Translations under genes and position numbers: made by a program
Notes under the pieces: model-generated
Seen by the model: the letters and a program-made list of their open reading frames with translations, nothing else
The model's database searches: none
Told to the model about the DNA's origin: nothing
Assembly (NCBI GenBank): GCA_025331435.1
Contig: JAIWNI010000097.1
Span: 41,094 to 105,093, forward strand
Direction: 5' to 3'
Origin: Choanephora cucurbitarum
Lineage: Eukaryota > Mucoromycota > Mucoromycetes > Mucorales > Choanephoraceae
DNA length: 64,000 nucleotides
Shown here: in pieces, positions 21,205 through 32,123 of the stretch
Position numbering within the stretch: the stretch's first letter is position 1
How the letters are laid out: the number at the start of each line of letters is the position of its first letter

Positions 21205-23195
21205 TTATGGTTTTCTATTAATGACAGTCTTTTTTGTTGTTGGCTTGGGTGATTCGGTAGTTGAGCGTTGAGAGAGACGAGAAGGAGTGAGTGTCTTTCG
21301 AGTAACGGGTGGGTTGGCATGTGTTGAAAGTCTAGAAACAGGGCGTGAGATAGGTTGAGGAGTTTTGGTACTCTTGCTGGCAGAGGAGAGACGAGAGATA
21401 GGACGGGTCGATTGGGTGGTTTTGGTACTCTTGCTGGCAGTAGAGAGACGAGAGACAGCACGAGTGGTAGGCACTGCTGTTGATTTCTTGGTCTTCAATG
21501 ATTCAATCTCTTCAACAGCATGTTCCAACTTGTTCTCGAGTTGTTTGCGTTGTTCGACCTCTTCTCTGGCTTGTACTTTCATGTCATGTAATTGGTCAAG
21601 TACACGGGACATCATCGACTCGAGATCAGCTCTAGCTTTTGCTTCTTGTCGAAGTCGAGATTCCAAGGGCTGCACTTGAGATAAGACTTGTTCCATCTTG
21701 TGTTCATATGTCTGTCTCATGCTGACTTCTTGTTCAACACGTTCATGTAAGACATGTTGTTGGTGGTCGATCAGGATAGTCATGTCTTCCATTGCTTTCT
21801 CGAAAGCCATACGCATGGCTGTTTCTTCCTGAAGGCGTCTTTCAAGAGTTCTGATACGTTCTTGAAGTTGGTTGTGGTTGCGACGTTGAATGCTGTCATT
21901 GACCTGTGCAAGTCCAGCCAACACATGGTGCGACAGTTTCAAGTGGCTTGATTTCATCTGTTTGCGGCAGAGATAGCCTCTCCAGACAGACTGAATCTTG
22001 ACTGCAGCCAGATAACGGCGGCTATCTAAATCCAGCAGGTGTTCTTCTTCACAATCAGACAGAGGCAAGAAGACAGAAGCAGACTCGATGGGCAGTTCTT
22101 TGCAGAAGCTGGCATTGTCATCATCGCCATCGTCATATCCTTCGTCTGTGCTGATGAAACTGCCGGCAGATGAGGGTTGAACAAATTGAGGAGGCATGTT
22201 CTTGCTGATCTTCATGAGGACCACCTTGGAGTTGGCTGAGTAGTGACTATGGCTGTCTTCTTCTTCAATGCGTTGAAAGATATCAGATTCTGAACTGACT
22301 CTGCTGCATTGATAAGGGTGAACACTACGGTAACCTATATAACGATAAGTCATCTAGAGAGAGTTAAATTAAGATAAATGAATTACCTTTTTGTGAACAA
22401 GAATAATCAGGAAAAACAAAAGAAGTGTTATCCCAATTGATTCTGTCTTCTTCAGGCACTCGCTCCAGGTATTGAAGACTGTGACGAGCTGAAGGTGTCA
22501 AAAATGAAGATGGACGAGCAGGAAAATAAGAAGGTTTGCGAATGACTACAGTGCCAGTAGAGTCGTAGGATTCTTCACGGCTGCTTCTCATGTCGTATTT
22601 AGCTTGAGTGGGCAACTGAAGAGGTGATAGTTGGTTGTCAGCAACAAATGACATTTCTTTCAAAACGTCATTTTCTTGTTGATTAAAAGAATCGAAATAA
22701 CGGTTCAAGAACTGTTCTGAATTGGTATCGAGTAATAAAGAATCAATGTCTGGTATTTGGGGTTGATAACATTCTTCTTCATCTTCCTCATCCTCCTCGT
22801 CTTCTTCGTAGAGAATATTAGAGTAGGCTGCGGTTGAAGTGGAGGTGGTGGTAAAGGAACATTCGTCGAAAAAGGAATATTCTTCGTCTTCATAATTTTC
22901 ATCGGCTTCAAGAGCTAATAATCGAGATCGAGGTGGAAATTCATACTGGTATAGTTCGGGTGCAAGGTGTTGAGCGATTTCAATGATTTCTGACTGATGG
23001 TCCTAAAGATATTCTTATTTAGTTTTCTGCACGAGTCAATAAGCCCTATTCAACTATAGCTTGTACGACAGTGTACAAATCTCATCCCGACCACGTTTTT
23101 TCATCATTGTTTGAAAAAGTCATCATTACCTTATTATCGTCTAATAAGGAGGGGTTACGAAACATTATAGGGTCTGGATTGTAACAGTCGGTCAT
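21205..23195 (-). CDS. IQ-motif coiled-coil protein, hypothetical
   Basis: Exons 23195-23130, 23002-22387 and 22334-21205, 603 residues. The N-terminus has acidic blocks (EEDEEDEEDEEECYQ). Near residue 340 a calmodulin-binding IQ motif reads AVKIQSVWRGYLCRKQM. A long coiled coil follows (QERIRTLERRLQEETAM, RQEAKARADLESMMSRVL, EEVEQRKQLENKLEHAVEE). The C-terminus is a basic Ser/Thr/Arg tail with repeated units of the type RPISRLSSASKSTK, likely to be phosphorylated or to bind microtubules (inference). The internal ATG at 22353 of the last long frame is not the start, because the second intron ends at 22335. No exact orthologue recognised. Confidence 0.8.
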
Positions 23196-26100
23196 GTTGA
23201 TAGTTCTTAGGGATTTTTTTTAAGTGAATGGAATGGGTTTAATTTTTTTTTGAAAAGGGTTTTTGGAGAGAGAGAACACAGAAGTTCTATAGGTCGTTAA
23301 GAAAAAAAAAAAAAGAAAAAAAAAAGGGCTGCTGAATTGGCTGTATAAGTTCTTTAGTGTTGAGTGTTATTTTTTTTTAAAGAAAAATAAAAAAGAAAAA
23401 GGTAAAGAAAAAGAGAAAAAAAAAAAAGAAAACATAAAGTCTAATGTAACTTCTATTTATAAGACGAAAAAGACAAAAAGGGAGGGAAAATTTGCTTGTG
23501 TGCTATGATTCGTTCTTGCGCTTAATTAAATTATGCCTGTACAACATATAAGTGATTTCATATTTATAGCAAACTGCAGCACTCTCTCTCTCTCTCTTGT
23601 TCACTTATTCGCCTCATTTGGAAAGAGCGAGATGTTTCAAGGAAATCCCAAGTTTATCACAAGAACACGTAATGCGCCCATTTTCACTTTTCTCGGCCCT
23701 TGGACAATAATCTCTTGTGACCATCAATAAGGGCATCCAATAAAAATAAATAGTGAATCCAATGTAAAAAAAAAAGTCTATATAAATTTGGTCAATTGTC
23801 GACTTTTCTACATCACATAGTCTACATTTCATTGTTGTCATAACATACATTCTATTGATGATTTCATCTTATTTATCTACTTGTTGTATTTAATCAGTTT
23901 CTCTGGTATGATAAAATCATCTATCTCTCTTAGATCAATTTTTATTTTATTTATGATTCGAGTAAAGAAGAAAAGAAATGTGAACAAACATCAACACTAG
24001 AAATGACAACACAGACTCTTTTTTTTTTTGGCAGAGTTGCACAGATTTTTCCCTCCCTTTTTCTTGTTCTTCACATTCCAAGTGTTTCAGAAAATGCCCT
24101 TATTACGTTGAAAACCCTCATTGTAGTACAGGCAAGAGTAACCATGAAGGTTGCTTAAAGTGACGATCGGCAATTCGTATTGTTTGCTTAAGCCAGTCTA
24201 TGCAGGGACTTTCCTTTGGCTGTTGAACAATAAAGTCTAAGGGGGTTATTATCTATACTCAATGGTAACGAATCTGTGCATAGAGTGTAAAGAAAAAACA
24301 ATTAATAAGCTGCCTTAGAAGTGAATTACTAAATAAATTACTAATTAATCTAGCCATCTTTTTTCTCAGATATTACTCCATAAGAAAGAAAAAGAGAGAG
24401 AGAGAAAAGGAACATTTTAGGAGCAAATCTATTATACACTAAACAACTTTTTAGACTTGCATGATTAATAAGCCATCTTTTAAAAATAGGCTCAAAAAAA
24501 AAGAAAACTCATACAACACAACCTATAGAATAAATACAGTCAGGTCTATACAGACTATGTGTGAGCTCTTCTTTTCTGTAGAAAGATAAAGAAAAAAAAA
24601 GAATCATTTACTTGACCGACACAGCTCAAGAGCCTTGCTCTTTGTTTAATTAAAATCACCTGTCTTTTTTTATTATTATTAAAGCGTCATATGCAGTTCT
24701 ATTCAAGAGTGTCGATATTCTTGAGAAATACACTCTCTCAAATCGAATGGTATGTTGGTGCTTGAAGCGATTTTCAAGTTGAAAATTTGCACTCTCATAT
24801 GAAGCATACTCTTGACTCAAACACGCTTAAATCAAGCGACTACTGCATACCAGACAAAAACTTGTTTTTAAAAGATTATCTTTAATACAGATTAAAGAGT
24901 AAACCCCACCCGAGAAATGCCTTGTCCTGACCAAGTCATGTTCAAGTCAAAGCAAAAGAGAAACCCAATTAATGGGATTCTGCAGTATCACAACCCCATG
25001 TTTTCTTCCCCGGCCATCGTGGGGTAAACATTTGTTACCTCAGGTAATTCATTACTCAAAAGACATCAAAGTAAGGCTCATTCAATGAATAAAAAAAAAA
25101 TAAGGTATAGCAAGCAGTCTCCATCAAGCAAAAGTAAAAAAGGTGGGCCTCAAGGCAGAGTACGACACTAGTGTAATTTAAACAAGGACGATCTTTCTTG
25201 ATTGCGTTTTAGCCAATCAATATGAGATTTCTTTCTAGTTTCATGGCGAGCCAAAACAGCCTACATGCCATATCAATCTAGCACTCTGCTAAAAAGTGAG
25301 GGCCGTCTAATATGAAATACTTTGATCATCCAGACAAAAAAAAAACTTAGCTTGCTCAACTTTTAGGTATCATAAAGATGGAAAAGAAAGTTTCAAGACA
25401 ATCAATTGCTTGCCTTCGTGTTTAGCAACAAGGTCTGTACTCTTAATTTAGTAAAGCAATCCCATAAACCAAGAGACGCTCTGTCCGCCTTGGCAATTGG
25501 TATTCGTTGTTTTATCAAACGCAAGGACCACCAACCAGTTTTTATTTCTGGCGCCGCAAATTTACCTTTTTGTGCTCTGCGTAACTAATTCTTTTTCTTT
25601 TTTTGGTATTGAGATGATATCTTGATAATAAAAAAGACAATGAAAATAAAGTAATGGCGATTATGGTCTCCAGGTTCCCCTCCTAAGTGTTGTATACACA
25701 AGTACAAGCTTATTTTAGTTTATTTTTATTTTGTCACCCTTCTTGGTATTTTGTATCTCTTTTACATGTGAATGAATACACTCAGAAGTTTGTCAGCACA
25801 ATTGATTCAATCTTATTCTACTTGGTAGCAGGTATTGACACAATAGGATGCAATGTGTTCTATTCGAGTCTTATGTCGTCTGTTCTGTTCTTTGCGTCTG
25901 TTTTACCATTTGCGTATAAAAATAGAATATCGTTTGATACAGTATGTATGACTCGATCAACGGAGAATACACAGTTTCGTACAAGGTCTGGACGTACAGA
26001 AAAAAAAAGAAGAGATAAAGCGAACCATTCTATCGTATCTTCACTTCTCTTTCTTTGTCTAAGTGATATTGAAAGAATTCTCTGAGTAAGCATGTGATTG

Positions 26101-26661
26101 ACTCCATAGCGCTCGATGGCTTTGTAGGTGGTGTGATACAAGGTTAGCTAAATGGATACACAACAACAACAACAGGAGTCTAGTCTTTTTGTATCAAAGA
26201 AAGCAACTGTATCATTCTTATATGGTAGAGTCGTCATGCTGTACTACCGTACTCGGTGTAGTCCAGGGTTAGACAGCCGAACGTTTTTATCGTAAATAAG
26301 CTTAATCAGGCTCAAGGTCTTATTCTGACATCATTATGCTTGCACGAGACTATTTCAAGTTACTTTCCTCCCTGAAACCCAAAGTAGCCACTCTCTCTAA
26401 AAATAAAGCTGCATCATCATAAGCTGTCATGCATTAGAGCCCTTTCATGCGGCTTTGAAAACTGTTTTTGATTAAAATTCCTGAGTTGATAGAGTTTTAT
26501 TTATTTGTTTGTATATTACATAAGAGGCCATTTGTCTTTATAGCTTATAAATATAGGGTATGGAGAGAAACAATAAAAAAAGAAGAAGAAACATATACAT
26601 AAGAAAATGATTGATATATATATAAAAAAGGGGCAAAAAAGTAACAAATAAGCGCTTGGTA
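23196..26661. other. Gene-poor, repeat-bearing region
   Basis: About 3.5 kb without a supported gene. The left end is homopolymer-rich promoter DNA of the IQ protein. A MITE copy sits at 24694-24845. The open frames at 25406-25588 and 25687-26085/26141-25860 overlap each other on opposite strands and show no motif. Confidence 0.45.
24694..24845. mobile_element. MITE copy 2, Tc1/mariner type (152 bp)
   Basis: Same family and orientation as the copy at 9478-9646. Shared blocks include ATTCTTGAGAAATACACTCT, GAAGCGATTTTCAAGTT and the right end AAGCGACTACTG. The left terminus has diverged (CAGTTCTATTC). Flanks read TATG...CATA, consistent with TA targets at 24690-24691 and 24848-24849 if two terminal bases are included. 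The element is shorter than copy 1 by one internal sub-repeat. Confidence 0.75.
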
Positions 26662-27967
26662 TCAATGTTGGCCAGAGCGCATTGTGACTCCAGCAAGAAG
26701 GCGCTGTTCTATAGTGATTGGCTGGTTCCATTGATCATCATAGGAGATGGACGCTTGTGTTCCCATAAATCTTTTCACAGCCATTCTTTCAGCTTCATAC
26801 ATATCGGGTGTGACACCTTCAAATTGGTTAATAAATGTATAGAAATTTGTGGCATAAGAAAATCGTTCCAAGTTGGGAAATAGTCGTACGAGTGCATGAA
26901 ATCCAGGTAAAGAAAGTGGCGTAGTTATGTATTTCGAAATCACCAGTTCCTTGAGTGAAGCGCCAGGAGAATGACTAGGCTGTACTGTTGAATCTGGCCG
27001 GTGATAAGGTTTGTATCGAGACACTGTCTTGTGTTTTGTATTCGGCAAATGTCTCTGATTACGTAAGTTTTCCCGATATAAACCATACTGTGCCAAGTCT
27101 TGATTGGTAATGCAGCACACATCGTGCAACTCCAATAAACGCAAATGGCTCGATTTAGACAGTAGTTCCCAGAATGCTTGACTTGAGATAACTCCAGCAT
27201 TTTCTACTTCTTTTGATTTAACACCAGAGAGAGTGAGAGATTCAAGTTTTGGCCAATGCCGAGTGATGGTCGTCAAGACAGTATCATTCATGCCTGCATG
27301 AAATCCTCGAAAGTGGCGCATATTTGGACTACCAGAGACAATGGCTTGTAACAGCCCAGAAGAGGAAAGACCTTTGTCACCATTGTTTATATAACAGAAG
27401 GTTTCTAGTGTCTGGGCATGGCAGGCAATAGAACAGAACAGCTCAGTCATCTCAAAATCAAGATTGCAATCAACAATCTTAATAGAGCGAAGAGTGGACT
27501 GTCCTAATTCCAGAAACTGAGAGAATAGATCGGAGAAATGATTATGTAATTCAAACCCATAATGTTGATATTCTTGGCGACGACGAGCGGGTTGAAGAGC
27601 TTGAAGAGGGGAGAACAAAACCGGCTGTTTAGGCTGTTCCTGAGAGAAATGGACAGGTACGACAGTATCTCGAATGAAATTAGAATAGCAGCCAACCATA
27701 GTGATAGTTTTAATACGAGGGCGAATGGTTACTATATGTTGCATAGCATTCAAAAGTGTATTGAACTCAAGGTGTTCGAAACTAATGTCTTGGTACAAGT
27801 AGGGATCATTGCAATTGTAATGCCATTGACGACACACTCTGAACCACAAAAAAATAAGTTTTGCTGCTGTGTTCCTGATTTTTTCTGAAAATTTACCTTG
27901 ATGCCCTTAATCTTTGAGGTAAAGAGAGATGAGAGAATATTTGCTGTAAAATGGGATCAGGAAACAT
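26662..27967 (-). CDS. F-box / leucine-rich-repeat-like protein
   Basis: Exons 27967-27897 and 27838-26662, 415 residues, 58-nt intron. The short first exon gives an F-box start (PDPILQQIFSHLSLPQRLRA) continued by SRVCRQWHYNCNDP after splicing. Degenerate LRR-type segments follow: LRSIKIVDCNLDFEMTEL, WPKLESLTLSGVKSKEV, SSHLRLLELHDVCCI, ASLKELVISKY, FPNLERFSYATNF. F-box proteins of this build are substrate receptors of SCF ubiquitin ligases. Such genes are numerous and variable in Mucoromycota; substrate unknown. Confidence 0.82.
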
Positions 27968-29101
27968 TCTCGGGAATAAGTAACAAAGTTAAAGAAGAGG
28001 AGAAAAAAGGGGAGGAAAGGCAAGTTGAAGGATAAAAATAAGTAAGCTTATATACCAATGTCTCATTTAATAATAATAAGATTTCCAAATGTCTTGCTGC
28101 AATTATAGTTATCGACCAATGCAATTGAATTAGCCTACTATTATCCTATCATGGGTAAGGCGTATGTTTCAGGTACAGACTGAGAATTAAATTGGCCTAT
28201 ATGGAGATTCATTTTCGGATCTGCTATTTGTGTAAATGCTTTGAATATCTGGATCGAAACCAAAACCAAAACCTGTTACAGTTAACGTACTTGGTTAGAT
28301 TCAGTGCAATGCAGTGTTTCATTCATTGACTCAGTACAGAACACAGGCAAACAAAAGGAGGAGCATATAAAAGTCTTTTTTAAAGATGACGATTCGCTTT
28401 GAAGCGAAATTCGATGTTTCACTATGAAGTTCTAAATTCAAGAAATAAAAGGGACGATTTTAATTGTTGTCAATACATCATTCAGTGAACCAATTTGACT
28501 TGACTTGATTTTCTGATCTCATTCTGTTCCAAGATCCTTATTGTCTTTTGTCTTTTCGTACCATCTATCCTAGTATCCATTGTCTAGTTTTTCTTGATTA
28601 TATAAAAATTAATAGCCGGCTGAAATAACAAGCGAGACAGCAATTATCTAGATTGTGCAATATGAATAAATTTTTTTAATTGCCTTTTAAGAGAAACTGT
28701 GTTACCTGAGGCGAGTTGAATTCATTGCTGGCTGCCATAAAAAGCCATTCTCCAAGATTTTTTATTTTCGAGACCCCAAAAGTTATTTCCGCACACCTTA
28801 GAATGGAAAATCATTTTACACGCTCTAAAACTAGCGTGCGTTTTCCTAAATTTATACACGTAATGCAGATCTTGATCCCTATATTGTCTTCACTTGCCTG
28901 GCCCTAAGGACTATTACAAGACCTTAACCATTAAAGGTATTTTGCCTTAGTAAGTGGGGCTCACGTGTAAGTCCATTTTGATTGGTTTCAGTCATGGAAT
29001 CGTTCAATTCTCACATAGACAAGCTTAAGACAATAAAAGGAAACACATTCCATTTTTTTTTTAATTATTCATATCAGTTTATTCCACGCAATCAGATTCA
29101 T
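27968..29101. other. Intergenic between F-box gene and RPS30
   Basis: Promoter of the F-box gene and 3' flank of RPS30. No gene recognised. A GAAGCGAAATTCGATGTTTC-like palindromic stretch near 28398-28420 is short and unexplained. Confidence 0.45.
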
Positions 29102-29419
29102 TTAAGGACCAGCAGTGGGAGCAGGGTTCATTCTACGCTTACCACCAATTTGAGAGGTGATGTTAACGAAGCGACGGCTAAAATGTGGACATGGTCAGTC
29201 ATGCAATCAACAAAATCAGATGTTGACTTACTTGTAAACTTGTCTCTTCTTGGCACGACCAGTCTTGGCCTTCTTCTTTTCTTGCTTGGCGACCTTAGGA
29301 GTTTGAGACTTGACCTTACCGGCACGAGCCAAAGAACCGTGAACTTTACCCTAAATCGTCTGGATGAGCATTCTGCTGGGAGTGTAGTTGATGGATGGAT
29401 GCATAAAATGGTTTACCAT
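29102..29419 (-). CDS. RPS30: 40S ribosomal protein S30 (eS30)
   Basis: Exons 29419-29417 (ATG only), 29350-29232 and 29177-29102, 65 residues. Protein landmarks: [38 protein letters not shown] and [16 protein letters not shown]. The first exon holds just the start codon, then GTAAAC, and the second begins GGTAAAGTTCAC. There is no ubiquitin-like (FUBI) fusion, as is normal in fungi but unlike animals. A Mutator-like transposon begins 86 bp upstream of the ATG, with the AGTGCGGCG element between them. Confidence 0.93.
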
Positions 29420-29495
29420 GATAGATGATAATACAAAGAGAAGGATCTCACATACTGCCGCAGCTCGATTCAATAATAACAAAAAATCCGACTAA

Positions 29496-29504
29496 CGCCG
29501 CACT
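29496..29504 (-). promoter_or_regulatory. AGTGCGGCG element of RPS30, also left target duplication of the MULE
   Basis: CGCCGCACT on the plus strand (AGTGCGGCG on the RPS30 sense strand), 77-85 nt before the RPS30 ATG. The identical 9-mer reappears at 32115-32123 on the far side of the transposon, and also upstream of RPS7 at 15348-15356. Confidence 0.65.
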
Positions 29505-29511
29505 GATTTTT

Positions 29512-29545
29512 TATATTTGTTGGTAGATGGTAAATTATTAGCCGA
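29512..29545 (+). repeat. Left terminal inverted repeat of the MULE
   Basis: 34 bp containing GTTGGTAGATGGTAAATTAT; exact reverse complement of 32075-32108. Confidence 0.95.
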
Positions 29546-29660
29546 TAGCGTGACAACTTTTCCTGGTCCAATTTTTTTTATTTACTAAACTTTGAGCATA
29601 GTATATTTTCACGTTATATTCTCTCTTTACAGTTACTCTGCTATAGATACACTACTCAAA

Positions 29661-31820
29661 ATGTCTACTAACAACACCGTTTACTCTTTGACTAACATTA
29701 CAGATGTTTTGCAAGAATCCTCAATCAGAGGCGTCATGAAGTTGCAAACTAACCAAGTTATTCGTGTAGAAGCAACTCAATGGAAGGAATGCTTTGTTGC
29801 AATCAACGAAGCCTGTTCCTACAGCTGGAGAATCATCAACTCCAACAAGCAAGCCGGTGATCTTTCTCCTGAAGAAGCCCGTGCAAGAGGAATCACCCTT
29901 GCTTTTTCCCAGCAGTACTGCTGTCACCGTGCTGGCAGTTACAAGTCGACAGCCAGTCAACGTCCTGTCCAGAAGAAGTCCAAGAAGGTCAACTGTGCTT
30001 GTACTCTTCGCATCAGAAAGTACTATGCTCATCCCGAGTATTATGAACTTGTTCTCGAGAAGGACCACACCAACCACGTTCCTGGCGACATCTTGGATGA
30101 TATCCGCACCCTTCCTCTCGCCAAGCAAAGCTTGCATGAGATTTTGCAGCAGCTCAAGCACTCCTCAAAGAGTCCTCGTCAAATCAGAATTGACATGCTT
30201 AAAGCTGCTGACTCTTTCGGCCATGCATCTCAACGTAAGGTCAACTACCATGACATTTGGAACTTGATGAACAAGGTAATTCATTAAATAACCATAGCAT
30301 CATATCTTTGACTTTAATCCCACTTTTGCTCAAGGTTGACAAGGAGCTTTACCATTTCCACAAGGATCATATGGTATCCTTCAAGATCTGGATCAAGGAG
30401 AAGCTTCCTGCCGAAGGATACAACTGCTTCTCTGGTAGCTTGGGATATACCCAAGATGAATCAAGATTTGCCTTTGGTTTTTGCTCGCCTGATCAGCAAA
30501 ACCGAATGAAGAGCGCAACCTCCTTTTGCCTTGATTCAACTCATGGCATTTCAAGCAACATCGCAGACGTGCTCTACACGTTGATCATTCGCGACGACAC
30601 AATTGGTAGAGGATGGCCTGTTGCTTACATGATCACAAACGATCATAGTATTGGTCCAATTGTTGAATGGCTCCAGCATTTACGCAATGCTCAACTTCTG
30701 GTCAACCCTCAGCAAGTTTACCATTGATTGCTGTCAAACTGAAGTAGCTGCAATCAGCAACACCTTTGATCGTGCTGTGACCAAGATCCAGTTTTGTGTC
30801 TTCCATGTCACTCAAGCATGGAATAAGCATCTTTCTTCTGTTTCTGTTCCTGGTTTTTCTCCTGCTGAAAATCGAGCTTTTCGTGGTGAGATGATGCGTG
30901 TCCTACAAGACATTGTCTACGAAGAAGATTTGGATGCATTCCATCAAAAGGTTGTATCCTTTCAAGAAGAGTACGCCGACCAAGAGGCTTTCATGAACTA
31001 CTTTGTCAGCAACTGGTGTACTGAAGACAAGTTTCAGGTTTGGAGTCGGTCATACAAAGAACGCCAATACTCGCACATGTTGACCAACAATTTCATCGAA
31101 TCTTGGCACAACCAGCTTAAGACTGTCTTCTTGGGAAGAGTCAGAAACAAGAGACTCGATAAGTTAACTTTTGTGCTAGTCAATGATGTCGAGTACTATC
31201 TCAGCCAAGAATTTGAACGAGTTGTTCAAGGAAACGGTGCTATGTCACCTTTCTTCAAACAGCAAAGAATCCGTGAACTGGCAGCAGAAGAAGTAGATGA
31301 TGAAAGAAGGAGTGAGATGATTGGTGGTCCAGTTGATGGTGCTGATGGTGCTGAAGTGTACCAAGTTTGCTCCTTCGTTGAAGGTGCTTCAACTGGTTAC
31401 TCAGTTGAAGTTACTGGAGACAAGGTCATTGCATCTTGTACATGCTTTGACTATGACAGAAGAAGACAGCCATGTAAGCATATGTATTTGCTAAAAATGC
31501 ATACTAACTATTCTGTCTTTGTCTCTTCTAATACAACAACAACAACAACAACAACATCTGCCGAGACATTGAATGTCTCTGAGCCTTCCCAAAATCAGAT
31601 TAGATCACCTGCAAACCGAAAATTAGACATGGCTAAGTATTGCATTGATATTAATCAAACAATTAAGCATTTTAGCCCTGATCTCTTAAAACTAGCAGAA
31701 TATGCAACAGAAGAAGAAATGTTACAAATCCTTGACGCTCAAAAACGCACATTAGAAATCATACAAAGAACAAAAGATAAGTATGAAGTCAATTTCCGTA
31801 CATCAAATACACAACTTTAG
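29661..31820 (+). pseudogene. MULE transposase (MULE domain plus SWIM finger), one frameshift
   Basis: Exons 29661-30275 and 30335 onward (59-nt intron). The N-terminal part is a Cys/Lys-rich DNA-binding-like region (KKSKKVNCACTLRIRKYYAH, LEKDHTNHVPGD). The catalytic core shows the DDE triad of the MULE family: Asp in SFCLDSTHGIS, Asp in FTIDCCQTEVAAI, Glu in NNFIESWHNQLK, plus CVFHVTQAWNKHL. A SWIM zinc finger (ASCTCFDYDRRRQPCKHMYL) sits near the C-terminus. At about 30713 one extra base moves the frame between LLVNPQ and KFTIDCC, just before the second catalytic Asp. The copy is therefore probably inactive unless this is an assembly error or a frameshift is tolerated. Host codon usage is good. 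Confidence 0.85.
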
Positions 31821-31835
31821 TATTTTTTTCTCTTT

Positions 31836-31836
31836 T

Positions 31837-31875
<39 letters not shown>
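31836..31875. repeat. (TTTC)n microsatellite in the MULE 3' region
   Basis: About ten tandem TTTC/TTCT units directly after the transposase stop codon. Confidence 0.9.
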
Positions 31876-32074
31876 CTTTTTTCCCTTTTTTTTTTCAAAT
31901 TATGTTTAAAATAAACTTTACTTCCATACATATGCTTTTTTTTTGATTAAAAGAACTTTTTTTTTGACCAAGTGATTTGTGTCTTTTGCCAAATAATTTG
32001 ATGTTTTTTTTCTAAGTAAATCAGATTCACCACAAGATTGATGTTTTCAATTTGATGGTAGATAAGCCTCATTT

Positions 32075-32108
32075 TCGGCTAATAATTTACCATCTACCAA
32101 CAAATATA
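32075..32108 (-). repeat. Right terminal inverted repeat of the MULE
   Basis: 34 bp, exact reverse complement of 29512-29545. Confidence 0.95.
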
Positions 32109-32114
32109 AACGTT

Positions 32115-32123
32115 CGCCGCACT
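32115..32123. repeat. Right target-site duplication of the MULE
   Basis: CGCCGCACT, identical to 29496-29504. Confidence 0.92.

Larger units (their letters stand above)
29505..32114 (+). mobile_element. Mutator-like element (MULE), 2610 bp, complete termini
   Basis: Perfect 34-bp inverted repeats (29512-29545 and 32075-32108) lie a few bases inside the ends, and the whole is bounded by a perfect 9-bp direct repeat CGCCGCACT, the target size expected for MULEs. One plus-strand gene inside encodes a MULE-type transposase with a C-terminal SWIM zinc finger. Perfect repeats and target duplication indicate a recent insertion, even though the transposase frame has one frameshift. It sits between RPS30 and RPS1, immediately upstream of RPS30. 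Confidence 0.93.

Noticed and set aside
25687..26141. 132-codon plus and 93-codon minus frames
   Set aside because: They mirror each other, lack motifs and lie in gene-poor AT-rich DNA.
31535..31560. ACA triplet tract in the MULE gene as a CRISPR or satellite array
   Set aside because: It encodes a short poly-Thr linker in the transposase; no spacer-repeat structure exists anywhere in the window.
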